A stretch of 64,000 nt of DNA from UBA7359 sp041689615 (GCA_041689615.1 JBDNFW010000026.1:62001-126000), one strand, 5' to 3'; positions 9,495 to 17,790 are shown, numbered from the stretch's first letter. Notes: a model not told the origin generated them from the letters alone. A program made the numbers and translations.

Positions 9495-10406
9495 ATGGCA
9501 AAGTCCTATCTCCGCTTTTGGGGCGTACGAGGATCGTATGCCTCACCCTTTCCAACCCATTTGAAGGTTGGCGGCAACACATCGTGCGTTGAGATCAGCG
9601 TTGACGATCATACTGTAATCTGTGATGCCGGCACGGGTATCATTCCTCTAGGCAATAAACTTGCTGCAGAAAATAAAAATAAAGACCTATTAATCGTATT
9701 AACACACTACCATTGGGATCATATATGTGGTCTGCCATTTTTTGTTCCTGCATTTATTCCTGACTGGAAAATAAACTTCTTTGGCCCGGGAGAGTCCATT
9801 CAGGAAATTAAACAAAATCTGGATTCGCAAATGCAGGCACCTTACTTCCCGGTAGGAACCGAAACCTGGATGGCAAAGGTAAATTATATAGAACCAAGAG
9901 AAACAAAAATTAGCCATGGCCCGATCGACATTACCTATTATGGTGTTCATCACCCTGGTATTACCTATGGCTATAAAATAAAAGCCGGCAATAAAACAAT
10001 AATCTATGTCTCTGATAATGAATGTCAGTTTCTAGATAAATCAATCAAGCAGAAAATGACCGAGTTTAGTGAAGAAGAACAGCAAATGTTCGAAGCTATG
10101 AACCGTGAAGAATACGAGTACGAGTTACAATCGATACAAGGCGCCGATGTTCTTATTCATGATGCTCAATATACTCCTAAGGATTATGAGACCAAACGTG
10201 GCTGGGGACATTCCTGTTACGTTGATGTCGTAAACTACGCCATTGATGCTAAAGTTAAAGAACTCTATCTTTATCATCATGATCCATATAATGATGATGA
10301 TGCTATTGATAACATTTATGAAAAATCTCAGGAAATCATTCAAGAAAGGAATGCATCATTGAAATGTTTTATCGCTCGCGAAGGCATGGAAATTGATCTC
10401 GATTAA
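9495..10406 (+). CDS. Metallo-beta-lactamase-fold hydrolase
   Basis: A 303-residue MBL-fold enzyme of the RNase Z/PhnP-like branch. The metal-binding signature THYHWDH (HxHxDH) lies near residues 75-81, with DAGTG upstream, an HHPGITYGYK segment with a further His, SDNE, and a late GHS and YHHDP carrying the remaining ligands. It lacks a signal peptide and is probably cytosolic. It is paired with the preceding response regulator, which hints at signal-controlled hydrolysis of a phosphodiester or similar substrate, but the substrate cannot be read from the sequence. Confidence 0.85.
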   Translation: MAKSYLRFWGVRGSYASPFPTHLKVGGNTSCVEISVDDHTVICDAGTGIIPLGNKLAAENKNKDLLIVLTHYHWDHICGLPFFVPAFIPDWKINFFGPGESIQEIKQNLDSQMQAPYFPVGTETWMAKVNYIEPRETKISHGPIDITYYGVHHPGITYGYKIKAGNKTIIYVSDNECQFLDKSIKQKMTEFSEEEQQMFEAMNREEYEYELQSIQGADVLIHDAQYTPKDYETKRGWGHSCYVDVVNYAIDAKVKELYLYHHDPYNDDDAIDNIYEKSQEIIQERNASLKCFIAREGMEIDLD

Positions 10407-10436
10407 CAAGGTTTAATCTGTATTTCTGCAAAATTA

Positions 10437-10634
10437 ATGGACGTTATACTCAACGGTGAACCACATACGATAGCTCAAACTTGCACTATCGAAAACCTGA
10501 TCAAGCATCTGCAACTGGATGGCAAGTTTGCCATAGAAATAAATCAAAACATTATTCCTCGTAGTGAGTTCATCGATACAGAACTGCATGCAGGCGATAA
10601 AATTGAAATCGTACAAGCCATTGGTGGCGGGTAA
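10437..10634 (+). CDS. thiS: Thiamine biosynthesis sulfur carrier ThiS
   Basis: A 65-residue ubiquitin-fold sulfur carrier ending in the diagnostic GGG (IGGG), whose terminal Gly is thiocarboxylated to donate sulfur for the thiazole ring. It opens with the typical LNGEPH segment and carries the acidic GDKIEIV stretch before the tail. The gene sits 30 bp after the MBL hydrolase and 27 bp before thiG, its functional partner. I see no TPP riboswitch in the gaps around it. Confidence 0.95.
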   Translation: MDVILNGEPHTIAQTCTIENLIKHLQLDGKFAIEINQNIIPRSEFIDTELHAGDKIEIVQAIGGG

Positions 10635-10661
10635 GTTTTATCTATTCTAAATAAACATCCT

Positions 10662-11453
10662 ATGTCTAACTCAAACACAGATAAATTCTCTATAGCCGGC
10701 ATTAATTTTACTTCCCGACTTCTGGTTGGTACGGGCAAGTATAAAGATTTTGAGGAAACAAGAAATGCGATTGAAGCCAGCGGCGCTGAAATAGTAACGG
10801 TGGCAATACGCAGAGTGAATATAGGCCAAAACAAAGACGAGCCAAATTTACTGGAAATTATTCCTCCAGATAAATACACACTATTGCCCAATACAGCAGG
10901 TTGCTACGATGCAGAAACTGCTGTCAGAACATGCAAACTTGCCAGAGAATTATTAGACGGACACGATCTGGTTAAGCTTGAAATATTTGGTGATGAAAAA
11001 ACATTATTTCCGGATGTTCAACAAACATTTGCAGCCGCAAAACAACTGGTGGACGATAATTTTAAAGTGATGGTCTATACCACAGACGATCCGATCATGG
11101 CCAAGCGCTTTGAAGAAATAGGTTGTGCTGCTGTTATGCCGCTAGCTGCGCCCATTGGTTCAGGTCTTGGTATTCGTAATCCTTATAACATACGTACCAT
11201 TATTGAAAATGCCTCAGTGCCTATCATTGTCGATGCTGGCGTTGGCACTGCATCAGATGCTGCTATTGCGATGGAGCTGGGCTGTGATGGCGTACTGATG
11301 AATACAGCAATTGCTGAAGCTAAAAACCCTGTTTTAATGGCAAGTGCTATGAAAAAAGCCATTGAAGCTGGTCGTGAAGCTTATCTTGCTGGCAGGATGC
11401 CCAGACGCGCTTATGCCAGCGCTTCTTCTCCGTTAGATGGTCAATTTTTCTAA
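10662..11453 (+). CDS. thiG: Thiazole synthase ThiG
   Basis: A 263-residue TIM-barrel enzyme that joins 1-deoxy-xylulose-5-phosphate, dehydroglycine and ThiS thiocarboxylate into the thiazole phosphate of thiamine. It shows the family start SRLLVGTGKY, the VTVAIRR strand, the Schiff-base lysine in LVKLEIFGDE, and the phosphate-binding VDAGVGTASDAA and MNTAIA segments. It lies directly after thiS. The last 17 bases overlap the annotated start of trmB. No other thiamine genes are in the window, so thiS-thiG is a split pathway module here. Confidence 0.97.
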   Translation: MSNSNTDKFSIAGINFTSRLLVGTGKYKDFEETRNAIEASGAEIVTVAIRRVNIGQNKDEPNLLEIIPPDKYTLLPNTAGCYDAETAVRTCKLARELLDGHDLVKLEIFGDEKTLFPDVQQTFAAAKQLVDDNFKVMVYTTDDPIMAKRFEEIGCAAVMPLAAPIGSGLGIRNPYNIRTIIENASVPIIVDAGVGTASDAAIAMELGCDGVLMNTAIAEAKNPVLMASAMKKAIEAGREAYLAGRMPRRAYASASSPLDGQFF

Positions 11454-12186
11454 GCCAATTTTTATTCCCCTGTTTTATTCCTTGAAAGATACTCAAACCA
11501 GAAAGAGAACTATACGTAGTTTCGTAAAGCGTGACAGTCGGCTTACAAAGTCGCAACAACATGCTTTAGACAACCATTGGGAAAAATACGGAATCGACTT
11601 TAGTTCCAGTCTGCTTGATTTTGATATGTTGTTTAATCGACACGCACCTATAGTTATGGATATTGGCGTAGGCACAGGTGATACAACTTTCTTTCATGCA
11701 CAAACTCACCCGAGTAATAACTATATCGCTATTGAAGTCCATCGACCAGGAATAGGACGACTACTTAATTCAATAGAATGTAATAATTTAAATAACATTA
11801 AGGTTATTAATTACGATGTCATTGATGTTTTGCAAGAACAAATTCCTGATTGCACCTTAAGCCAGATATTCATTTTTTTCCCGGATCCATGGCATAAGAA
11901 AAAACATCATAAACGTCGATTGATTAATAATAGTCTTCTCGAACTGCTTAAGAAAAAAATTACCACACATGGTCGACTACATATCGCAACAGATTGGAAA
12001 GATTATGCGAAACACATACAACGTCTGTGTGATGCTGATCCGGAATTACTTAACCTGACAGGAAACAAGCAATCCGCTCCACGACCAAACTGGCGTAGTA
12101 AAACACGCTATGAATCACGCGGATTAAGGCTGGAACATAAAGTTTGGGATTTTTGTTATGCTCTAAATACGTCCACTAAAAGATAA
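11437..12186 (+). CDS. trmB: tRNA (guanine-N7-)-methyltransferase TrmB
   Basis: SAM-dependent enzyme making m7G46 in the tRNA variable loop. It carries the family N-terminal motif IRSFVKRDSRLTKSQ, the SAM-binding MDIGVGTGDTT, the FFPDPWHKKKHHKRR active-site segment and the C-terminal TRYESRG. The ATG at 11437 overlaps thiG by 17 bases. The first 20 or so residues are less typical, so a later start is possible. The 3' end overlaps the convergent yrfG by 11 bases. Confidence 0.93.
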   Translation: MVNFSKPIFIPLFYSLKDTQTRKRTIRSFVKRDSRLTKSQQHALDNHWEKYGIDFSSSLLDFDMLFNRHAPIVMDIGVGTGDTTFFHAQTHPSNNYIAIEVHRPGIGRLLNSIECNNLNNIKVINYDVIDVLQEQIPDCTLSQIFIFFPDPWHKKKHHKRRLINNSLLELLKKKITTHGRLHIATDWKDYAKHIQRLCDADPELLNLTGNKQSAPRPNWRSKTRYESRGLRLEHKVWDFCYALNTSTKR

Positions 12187-12838
12187 TGTCATCAAACGAA
12201 TCTATCGCATGAAACTCTTCAGAGTCTTGTTTTTTATTTTGACTATCGGGTTCTGAAATCGTCAGAAGATTTTTAATACCAAATTGTCTAGCCGCTCTTA
12301 ATACGGTCAAATTATCATCAATCAACAATGTTTGATCTAATTCAAATGGACTTTCTAATTGTAGCTTCTGCCAAAACGCCTGTTCTTCTTTTGCATGTCC
12401 TATTGTATGAGAACTAATAATTCGATCAAAAAAAACATCTATTCCTGTTTTATCTACCTTCATTTTTATTAAATCTTCATGCGCATTAGTCACCATAACG
12501 ACTGAATATGCAGAACTAGTACTTAGTTTTTCCAGAAACGATTTTGCGTGAGGACGAAATTTTATTAAATGTTCTACATCCGCTTTTAATTCAAGCACAT
12601 CAAATTTCAATCTATCTGTCCAAAAATCGAGGCAATACCATGAAAGCGTTCCCGCTTCTTTTGAATACCAGTCTTTCAACTGTGCCTTTGCAGACTCAGC
12701 ATCCATATTATTCATTTTGCCCCAATGTACGGGTAAATATTCCTGCCAAAAATAATTATCAAAATGCAAATCGAGCAGTGTTCCGTCCATATCTAACAGT
12801 ACGGTTTTAATGGATTTCCAGTTAATGGTGTCTTTCAT
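12176..12838 (-). CDS. yrfG: HAD-family GMP/IMP nucleotidase (YrfG-like)
   Basis: Haloacid-dehalogenase phosphatase resembling Escherichia coli YrfG, which hydrolyses purine 5'-nucleotides. The catalytic motif I is VLLDMDGTLLDL, and FDNYFWQEYLP just after it is characteristic of this subfamily. Motif II is in VMVTNAH and motif IV in LLIDDNLTVL. I place the start at the ATG at 12836-12838 (protein starts MKDTINW), not at the upstream TTG, because this aligns with the family N-terminus. It is convergent with trmB and divergent from cysQ, with 59 bp between the start codons. Confidence 0.85.
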   Translation of the reverse strand: MKDTINWKSIKTVLLDMDGTLLDLHFDNYFWQEYLPVHWGKMNNMDAESAKAQLKDWYSKEAGTLSWYCLDFWTDRLKFDVLELKADVEHLIKFRPHAKSFLEKLSTSSAYSVVMVTNAHEDLIKMKVDKTGIDVFFDRIISSHTIGHAKEEQAFWQKLQLESPFELDQTLLIDDNLTVLRAARQFGIKNLLTISEPDSQNKKQDSEEFHAIDSFDDIIF

Positions 12839-12897
12839 GTTAACTAAAGATAGGTAAAATAGATGATAGAAGTTGTAAGGATAACAAAGCAAACCGA

Positions 12898-13713
12898 ATG
12901 AATGAAATTAAACATCAGGACTTAGCTGAACTCACACATGAGATAAAACAAATTTCTTGTCTCGCAGGAGAAAAAATACTGGAAATCTATGAGACAGATT
13001 TTTCAGTCGAAACAAAACAGGATAATTCCCCGTTAACAGCAGCCGATATGGCGGCACACAATACGATTTGTGATGCACTATCGTCATTAAACCCCGCAAT
13101 CCCAATCTTGTCAGAAGAATCCTCTAGTATCTGCTTTAGTGAACGACAAAGTTGGAACCAATATTGGCTAGTCGACCCGCTTGATGGCACAAGAGAATTT
13201 GTAAAACGAAACGGAGAGTTTTCGGTCAACATTGCCTTAATTGAGAAACACCGTTCCATCTTAGGCGTCATCCATATTCCCGTAACTGACATAAGTTATA
13301 GTGCGTCGCTTAATAATGGCGCCTACAAACATGAGCCGAATAAAGAACCGATAAGGGTTTTCGCAAAAAAAACTGATATTGATAATATCACCGTTGCCGG
13401 CAGTCGTTCTCATGGTAATGCAAAACAAAAAGCTTTTATTGCTGATTTAAATGATCCGGAAATTCTGGCTATTGGTAGCTCATTAAAATTTTGTCTCGTT
13501 GCTGAAGGTCTTGCCGATATTTATCCACGCTTTGGTCCAACCTCTGAATGGGACTCAGCGGCAGCGCAATGTATTGTTGAAGAATCCGGCGCCATTGTTG
13601 TAGATACAAATTTTAAAACGCTTGAATACAATACCAAGGAGTCACTACTCAACCCTTCTTTTCTGGTTATTGCAGATAAAGACTTTAACTGGAAACAATA
13701 TTTAGCTAAATAA
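12898..13713 (+). CDS. cysQ: 3'(2'),5'-bisphosphate nucleotidase CysQ
   Basis: Li-sensitive, Mg-dependent phosphatase of the inositol monophosphatase fold that removes 3'-phosphoadenosine 5'-phosphate formed in sulfate assimilation. The 271-residue product has metal-binding residues in SEESS and the core motif WLVDPLDGTREFVKRNGEFSV shortened here to its hallmark DPLDGTREF, followed by the C-terminal SEWDSAAAQ motif. It is divergent from yrfG. The 467 bp after it contain a small minus-strand gene and a hairpin. Confidence 0.95.
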   Translation: MNEIKHQDLAELTHEIKQISCLAGEKILEIYETDFSVETKQDNSPLTAADMAAHNTICDALSSLNPAIPILSEESSSICFSERQSWNQYWLVDPLDGTREFVKRNGEFSVNIALIEKHRSILGVIHIPVTDISYSASLNNGAYKHEPNKEPIRVFAKKTDIDNITVAGSRSHGNAKQKAFIADLNDPEILAIGSSLKFCLVAEGLADIYPRFGPTSEWDSAAAQCIVEESGAIVVDTNFKTLEYNTKESLLNPSFLVIADKDFNWKQYLAK

Positions 13714-13741
13714 ACTTCACGTAGCTAATTCGTTTTTTATT

Positions 13742-13873
13742 TCAGGGAGAGACTCTTTGACTAGACAATTTGTCTAGTGCAATCTTCTCCTCACCAGTAT
13801 TATTTTCAGCTCGTATATTAATATACAGCATCAGCATACCAGACATTAGAAATGCACTTATAAGCACTCTCAA
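13742..13873 (-). CDS. Predicted 43-residue membrane protein, TTG start
   Basis: A short reading frame missed by length cut-offs. It starts with TTG at 13871-13873, preceded by a perfect GGAGG Shine-Dalgarno (13880-13884) at 6-nt spacing. The product begins MRVLISAFLMSGMLMLYINI, a single hydrophobic helix of about 17 residues, followed by a charged tail of about 22 residues rich in Glu, Lys and Ser. This fits a small inner-membrane protein. The Shine-Dalgarno lies within a strong hairpin (separate entry). I do not recognise a family. The evidence is ribosome site plus composition only. Confidence 0.5.
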   Translation of the reverse strand: MRVLISAFLMSGMLMLYINIRAENNTGEEKIALDKLSSQRVSP

Positions 13874-13879
13874 TAAATA

Positions 13880-13912
13880 CCTCCGAGAATAATCCGGTGA
13901 TTATTCCCGGAG
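13880..13912 (-). promoter_or_regulatory. 14-bp hairpin covering the ribosome site of the 43-residue gene
   Basis: Arms at 13881-13894 and 13899-13912 surround a 4-base loop. In minus-strand RNA all 14 positions pair, one as G-U. In plus-strand RNA the same position is an A-C mismatch, so the minus-strand RNA is the better folder. The GGAGG ribosome site lies in the 3' arm. An alternative is a weak terminator for cysQ, because four T follow on the plus strand. Confidence 0.5.
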
Positions 13913-14180
13913 TTTTCGTGCTATTTCAGATTAATAATCCTTTATGAATCTCTTATAGCTAATCTTCTGATTTACTGAAAGTGTATACCGACATCCTGTC
14001 TCGCCAAGTTCAGCTTTTAAATCAGATTAGTTCTAACAGTCCCTGTGTGTACCTTATGCATTAAACTGAACAAAACACTTTCCTGTGACAATCTTCAGTA
14101 TTTATGATGCATTAAGATATCGGCTCGTTCTTAGCCAGCTTTAATGTTATTTATTGCGGATATTAAATTAGAAATTTGCT
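13913..14180. other. Intergenic stretch without recognised features
   Basis: About 270 AT-rich bases between the hairpin and the end of the next minus-strand gene. I found no reading frame with a credible ribosome site, no tRNA and no terminator. It probably contains the promoter of the 43-residue gene. Confidence 0.4.
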
Positions 14181-14924
14181 TTAAATTGTACGCATTGGCT
14201 TGATATCAGTCTTTATCGTTTTAGCGCCGACGATTGCCCTTTCTAACAGACATTCCATTAAAACTTTTTCAAGGCCAGAGCGATGACTATTTTCTTTTGT
14301 GCGTTCTGGAACAATTATTTTTCCGGCGGCATGAATTTCTGCAACAACTGTAGTTAATTTATTAAAATTAGAATCACTCATTTCGTTAACCGCACTTGTT
14401 TTTTTCCTGTCCTCAAGAGCGCTAAGAAAATCTGCAGAAACAATTAAATAGTCTATATCTTCTAAAGTTAAAGGATGTGACAAAAAAGGATATTTAAAAA
14501 CAACACCCGGTTCCGCTGTCGCCATCATGGCCGCCTTTTTTTCATTTAATGCGTTATTAAATATTTTACTTTGAAAAATAATAATACAGGCATCTGATTT
14601 TTGCTCCCACAATTTTGCAATAGTGAAAGCATCGGAAAAATCCTGTGATAACAATAAAATATCTAACTCTCTCTCAAATTGATTACCACTATCGTCTCCC
14701 GAATAAGTCCAAAAATGATTACCAAGCAACGCATCGAAAAAACCTGAACTCATTCCTCGAAACAAATGACCATTATTCTCATACCTCATATTCAGGAAAG
14801 CATAACGCTGATCGATCATTCGATTAATCGCATGCACCCAACCATGATCATGCACTTCTGAAGTAGAAGAGAATGAATGTGCATTATGCAGGTATGCCGT
14901 TTGACTATTTTCTTTTTTGTTCAT
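14181..14924 (-). CDS. Hypothetical protein, 247 residues
   Basis: I do not recognise this family. The product has no signal peptide or membrane helix. It contains a conserved-looking core, HLFRGMSSGFFDALLGNHFW, then ELDILLLSQDFSDAFTIAKLW, DYLIVSADFLSALEDRK and, near the end, KIIVPERTKEN. The pattern of an Arg-Gly in the first third and an ERTKEN segment near the end made me consider an ADP-ribosyltransferase fold, but the STS and ExE motifs are not convincing. It is divergent from the next gene with 93 bp between starts and borders the tRNA-Phe island. Confidence 0.55.
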   Translation of the reverse strand: MNKKENSQTAYLHNAHSFSSTSEVHDHGWVHAINRMIDQRYAFLNMRYENNGHLFRGMSSGFFDALLGNHFWTYSGDDSGNQFERELDILLLSQDFSDAFTIAKLWEQKSDACIIIFQSKIFNNALNEKKAAMMATAEPGVVFKYPFLSHPLTLEDIDYLIVSADFLSALEDRKKTSAVNEMSDSNFNKLTTVVAEIHAAGKIIVPERTKENSHRSGLEKVLMECLLERAIVGAKTIKTDIKPMRTI

Positions 14925-15017
14925 CTCAAAATTTGCTTAAAGAATGATTTATAATGTCCGATACTGTAAAAAGTACCTGCTATATTTTATTAATTAATGT
15001 TTATCTATTATTAGCTC

Positions 15018-15638
15018 ATGTGGAAAATAATCTTAATAATCATCGCTATCATAATCTACAGTTGGCAAAGCGATGAAACTATTTCAATTGACTCAAATAT
15101 TACCGATGTTTTTCCTGTTAAATATGCTTCCAGCTTATCAATTAAAAAAGCGCCTATACAAAAAGACATCAATAAATCAAAAAAATCTTTTCAATTTGAT
15201 AAATACAAAATAACACCTTTGGCTGACTTTCAACTAATCGCTAAAGTACTTTCTGAAGAACATTATCGCATTGGTCGTGAAGCAGAACTTTCTCCCGTTG
15301 ATTTGGCATTAGGTTGGGGGCCTATGGCGATACAAGAAAATCTGAATGCACTTACAATTACGCAATCCGGGCGCTGGTATCATTGGCGCACGGATAATTT
15401 TCCAATACCAAGAAGAGACATCGAAACCAATAGTGCGAATATGCATTTTATCCCAGCCAATAACCTTATTAAGACAAAATTAAAATCTATAAAAAAAGGC
15501 GATACGGTAAAATTGATGGGCTACCTTGTACATATTGATGGCAATGACGGTTGGCGTTGGACAAGCTCTTTGACTCGCAACGATACCGGCGGTCACTCTT
15601 GTGAAGTTATCTTACTTGAAGATATAACGACAATTTAA
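15018..15638 (+). CDS. Conserved membrane-anchored hypothetical protein
   Basis: A 206-residue protein with an N-terminal membrane anchor (about residues 2-16) and a soluble domain predicted to be outside the cytoplasm. The central block HYRIGREAELSPVDLALGWGP, then SGRWYHWR, SANMHFIPA and GWRWTSSLTRNDTGGHSCE looks strongly constrained and belongs to a widespread uncharacterised proteobacterial family. It is the last chromosomal gene before the first tRNA-Phe repeat, so it was probably the neighbour downstream of tRNA-Phe before the island arrived. Confidence 0.7.
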   Translation: MWKIILIIIAIIIYSWQSDETISIDSNITDVFPVKYASSLSIKKAPIQKDINKSKKSFQFDKYKITPLADFQLIAKVLSEEHYRIGREAELSPVDLALGWGPMAIQENLNALTITQSGRWYHWRTDNFPIPRRDIETNSANMHFIPANNLIKTKLKSIKKGDTVKLMGYLVHIDGNDGWRWTSSLTRNDTGGHSCEVILLEDITTI

Positions 15639-15652
15639 AACTAAACAATGGA

Positions 15653-15704
15653 AATAATGGTGGCCAAGGACAGAATCGAACTGCCGACACGAGGATTTTC
15701 AGTC
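15653..15704 (-). repeat. tRNA-Phe 3'-half direct repeat, copy 1 (outer att site)
   Basis: A near-exact copy of the 3' part of the tRNA-Phe gene at 25672-25747, from the anticodon loop (ttttcag) through the CCA and a few bases beyond. It differs at one base in the acceptor region. It marks the far end of the island. Just inside it, CTGCCGAC and GTCGGCAG form an 8-bp inverted repeat. The original chromosomal side lies to the left. Confidence 0.85.
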
Positions 15705-15835
15705 GGCAGGTTGAGAAAACTAGTCATTTAAATCAATATCTTATGTGGGCGCTCATTACAGATTGTCACCACGAATCATAACAAATCCGGATATTTGGAC
15801 ACAAAATACCCACAAATTTATATATAACACCGTAT

Positions 15836-17161
15836 TTATGGCTCTAAAATTTTCTTTGCATCATCTAAACCTTTGAATATAGATTTTGCTATGTGAACTG
15901 GAAAACTTTTAGGTACTTTCTTTAACACCTTTTTTATTACTTCAGGTGTTTGCTCTATTATTTCATTTAATAGGTCATCAATATCTTTATTAAACCCACA
16001 TTTTTTTGCTGTCGATAGCCAATGGCGTCGATATATTGTTCGCCATGCGTAATGTCTATTTTTGCCTAACACAGCCATAGCCATTTTCGCTTTTTGAGGG
16101 GCTAACTGATTAGCTCCTTTGCCTAATACAGGATGAGCAGATATTACGTCATAGAGTGGCGTAAGCCTGTAACGCCCACCTTTTTCAATAAAAATACTAT
16201 AATTTTTTGCATGTCCATCAGTGGCGCATAACATCCAGTAAATTATTTGTGCCTTAAAAAAAGTCCTACGGTCTTCTTTAGCATTCATAGAACCCAAGAG
16301 AAACTTCATGATTTTTTCAACGCCAGGTCCGCCATCATTTTCATATTTCCTTCCTGATGAAAGACCATATACCTGACACATATCTTCCATAGGCAAACGC
16401 ATAAGCCATTTAGAATTATCTGATAATTTACGATCAAAGCGTTCAACTACTAAAGCTTTTTGGTCACCAAACTCTCTTATATCGGCACGTACAGTCTTAA
16501 GTTTGTACTCTTCTAATATTTTTAAACATAACCATTCATTTTCAACAGATGTACTTAAGTCTATTTCAATATTTGTAACTTTGCCCAAAGGTAATTTGAA
16601 TATATGTGTACTCGGGGTAGCTTTTAACGGTGTATACCAACGTCCGCCATCAAATAACAAACCTGTTTTTTCTTGCGCACCCGCAATTGAAATTCGAAGC
16701 TCTTCATCATCTTTAATCCCTAATGCGGGCTCAGTGACAGTGGTACGAAGTCTTTTTTCTATTTGACTATTTTTCATCACCTTGCCTTCAATCTTTCTAA
16801 TATCACCAGGCTTACTATCAGGCGAGAGAAGCTGAATTGCTCCTACACAATCACGCCCTATTTCATTTAACAAATCAAATGTACTAGCAGTCTTAGTTCC
16901 AAATCTTGACTGTATCCTATTGCGAATAGTCTTATTATCTGGCAATAAATTATCAAAATAATACTCAACCACGTCACCACTATGAGGCATGTCAGATGGT
17001 TGTAATATCATTGATAGTGATAATGGCCTTGCATTTTCTGATTCTTTCCAACCCTCAGCATATCGAAACTCGTGTTTACCACTTGCTGTTACATTCCATA
17101 CACCAACGAGTTCTCCATTCATCCATACATTTAATTCCCGTTTTTTAGATGTCCGCGCCAT
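15836..17161 (-). CDS. hipA: HipA family Ser/Thr kinase toxin (E. coli HipA-like)
   Basis: Toxin kinase of a type II toxin-antitoxin system; the E. coli homologue phosphorylates glutamyl-tRNA synthetase and causes growth arrest. The roughly 441-residue product has full family length. It keeps the ISIAGAQEKTGL loop that carries the autophosphorylated Ser in E. coli HipA, the catalytic DGHAKNYSIF, and the metal-binding LYDVISA. I prefer the ATG at 17159-17161 over the GTG three codons upstream because it matches family N-termini. The end of hipB lies 2 bp upstream. Its 3' end is 131 bp from the copy 1 repeat. Confidence 0.92.
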   Translation of the reverse strand: MARTSKKRELNVWMNGELVGVWNVTASGKHEFRYAEGWKESENARPLSLSMILQPSDMPHSGDVVEYYFDNLLPDNKTIRNRIQSRFGTKTASTFDLLNEIGRDCVGAIQLLSPDSKPGDIRKIEGKVMKNSQIEKRLRTTVTEPALGIKDDEELRISIAGAQEKTGLLFDGGRWYTPLKATPSTHIFKLPLGKVTNIEIDLSTSVENEWLCLKILEEYKLKTVRADIREFGDQKALVVERFDRKLSDNSKWLMRLPMEDMCQVYGLSSGRKYENDGGPGVEKIMKFLLGSMNAKEDRRTFFKAQIIYWMLCATDGHAKNYSIFIEKGGRYRLTPLYDVISAHPVLGKGANQLAPQKAKMAMAVLGKNRHYAWRTIYRRHWLSTAKKCGFNKDIDDLLNEIIEQTPEVIKKVLKKVPKSFPVHIAKSIFKGLDDAKKILEP

Positions 17162-17163
17162 TT

Positions 17164-17415
17164 TTACCACTCAGACCTATTAGAATTATGATCTTTCCAA
17201 AATTTTGGCTGAACTATTAATTCAAGCTCTAGTGCGGAAATTATTTTGAACAAACTTTCCACTGTACTTTTTGATGTCTCATTCTCCAAAGATGAAACCG
17301 TTTTCTGCAACAACCCTACTCTTGAACCCGCTTCCTCTTGCGAAAACCTTTTCTCTTTACGAAAAATTTTTAACACACTGCCTAATTGCTCTGGGGTAGA
17401 AACTAAATTTTCCAT
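17164..17415 (-). CDS. hipB: HipB family antitoxin, XRE DNA-binding protein
   Basis: An 83-residue helix-turn-helix antitoxin that should neutralise HipA and repress the operon. The HTH spans about residues 24-45 (FSQEEAGSRVGLLQKTVSSLE). The extreme C-terminus is SEW; E. coli HipB also ends in a Trp (LEW) that contacts HipA and serves as a Lon degron tail, so the match is telling. A GAGGA ribosome site lies 7 nt before the ATG. The gene precedes hipA, the usual antitoxin-first order, and is controlled by the four-palindrome region upstream. Confidence 0.9.
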   Translation of the reverse strand: MENLVSTPEQLGSVLKIFRKEKRFSQEEAGSRVGLLQKTVSSLENETSKSTVESLFKIISALELELIVQPKFWKDHNSNRSEW

Positions 17416-17470
17416 CGTATTATCCTCATATAATCACACACAAATACACTTCCCTAAGAAATAAATTAGA

Positions 17471-17499
17471 ATTATACCCTGTAGGGTATATTTAGTCAA
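17471..17499 (-). promoter_or_regulatory. Sigma-70-type promoter of hipBA
   Basis: Reading the minus strand, TTGACT (17494-17499) and TATAAT (17471-17476) are separated by exactly 17 bp. The predicted start is near 17464, giving a leader of about 50 nt before hipB. The first operator covers the -10 and the spacer, and the second abuts the -35. Confidence 0.8.
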
Positions 17500-17571
17500 T
17501 ATACCCCATGGGGTATAAATTACGCTTATACCCTGCGGGGTATAATTTGAGAATATACCCTGTGGGGTATA
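17473..17571. promoter_or_regulatory. Array of four HipB-type operator palindromes
   Basis: Four 18-bp palindromes of the form TATACCC-N4-GGGTATA occupy 17473-17490, 17500-17517, 17527-17544 and 17554-17571. Their centres are exactly 27 bp apart. The seven-base arms are identical in all four copies, and only the central four bases vary. E. coli HipB binds several spaced TATCC-N8-GGATA operators over its promoter, so this is the expected type of site with a different half-site. Confidence 0.85.
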
Positions 17572-17790
17572 TGTGTAAGTTAAGTATATTTTTGTAATAA
17601 AACACAAATATATATATTACAGATCTAATAATTGAGACTCATCTTTCCACCAAATGAGTGTCATGATCATATCATCACTAACTTTTATTGCGTCTTCAAT
17701 AACAGTATAGCGATAAGAATCACGATGTGGACTTCCCAGCCTTTGCTAGACACCTTAAAGCCATATAATGTAACTCTAAGCGAGGTGTTT

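Noticed and set aside
10407..10436. TPP riboswitch before thiS
   Set aside because: The gap is only 30 bp and lacks the CTGAGA core.
14181..14924. ADP-ribosyltransferase toxin assignment
   Set aside because: Only an RG and an ERTKEN segment suggest it; the STS and catalytic Glu motif are not clear.
15653..15704. Extra tRNA genes at 15653 and 23528
   Set aside because: Only the 3' half is present; the 5' acceptor and D-arm are missing, so they are att-type fragments.
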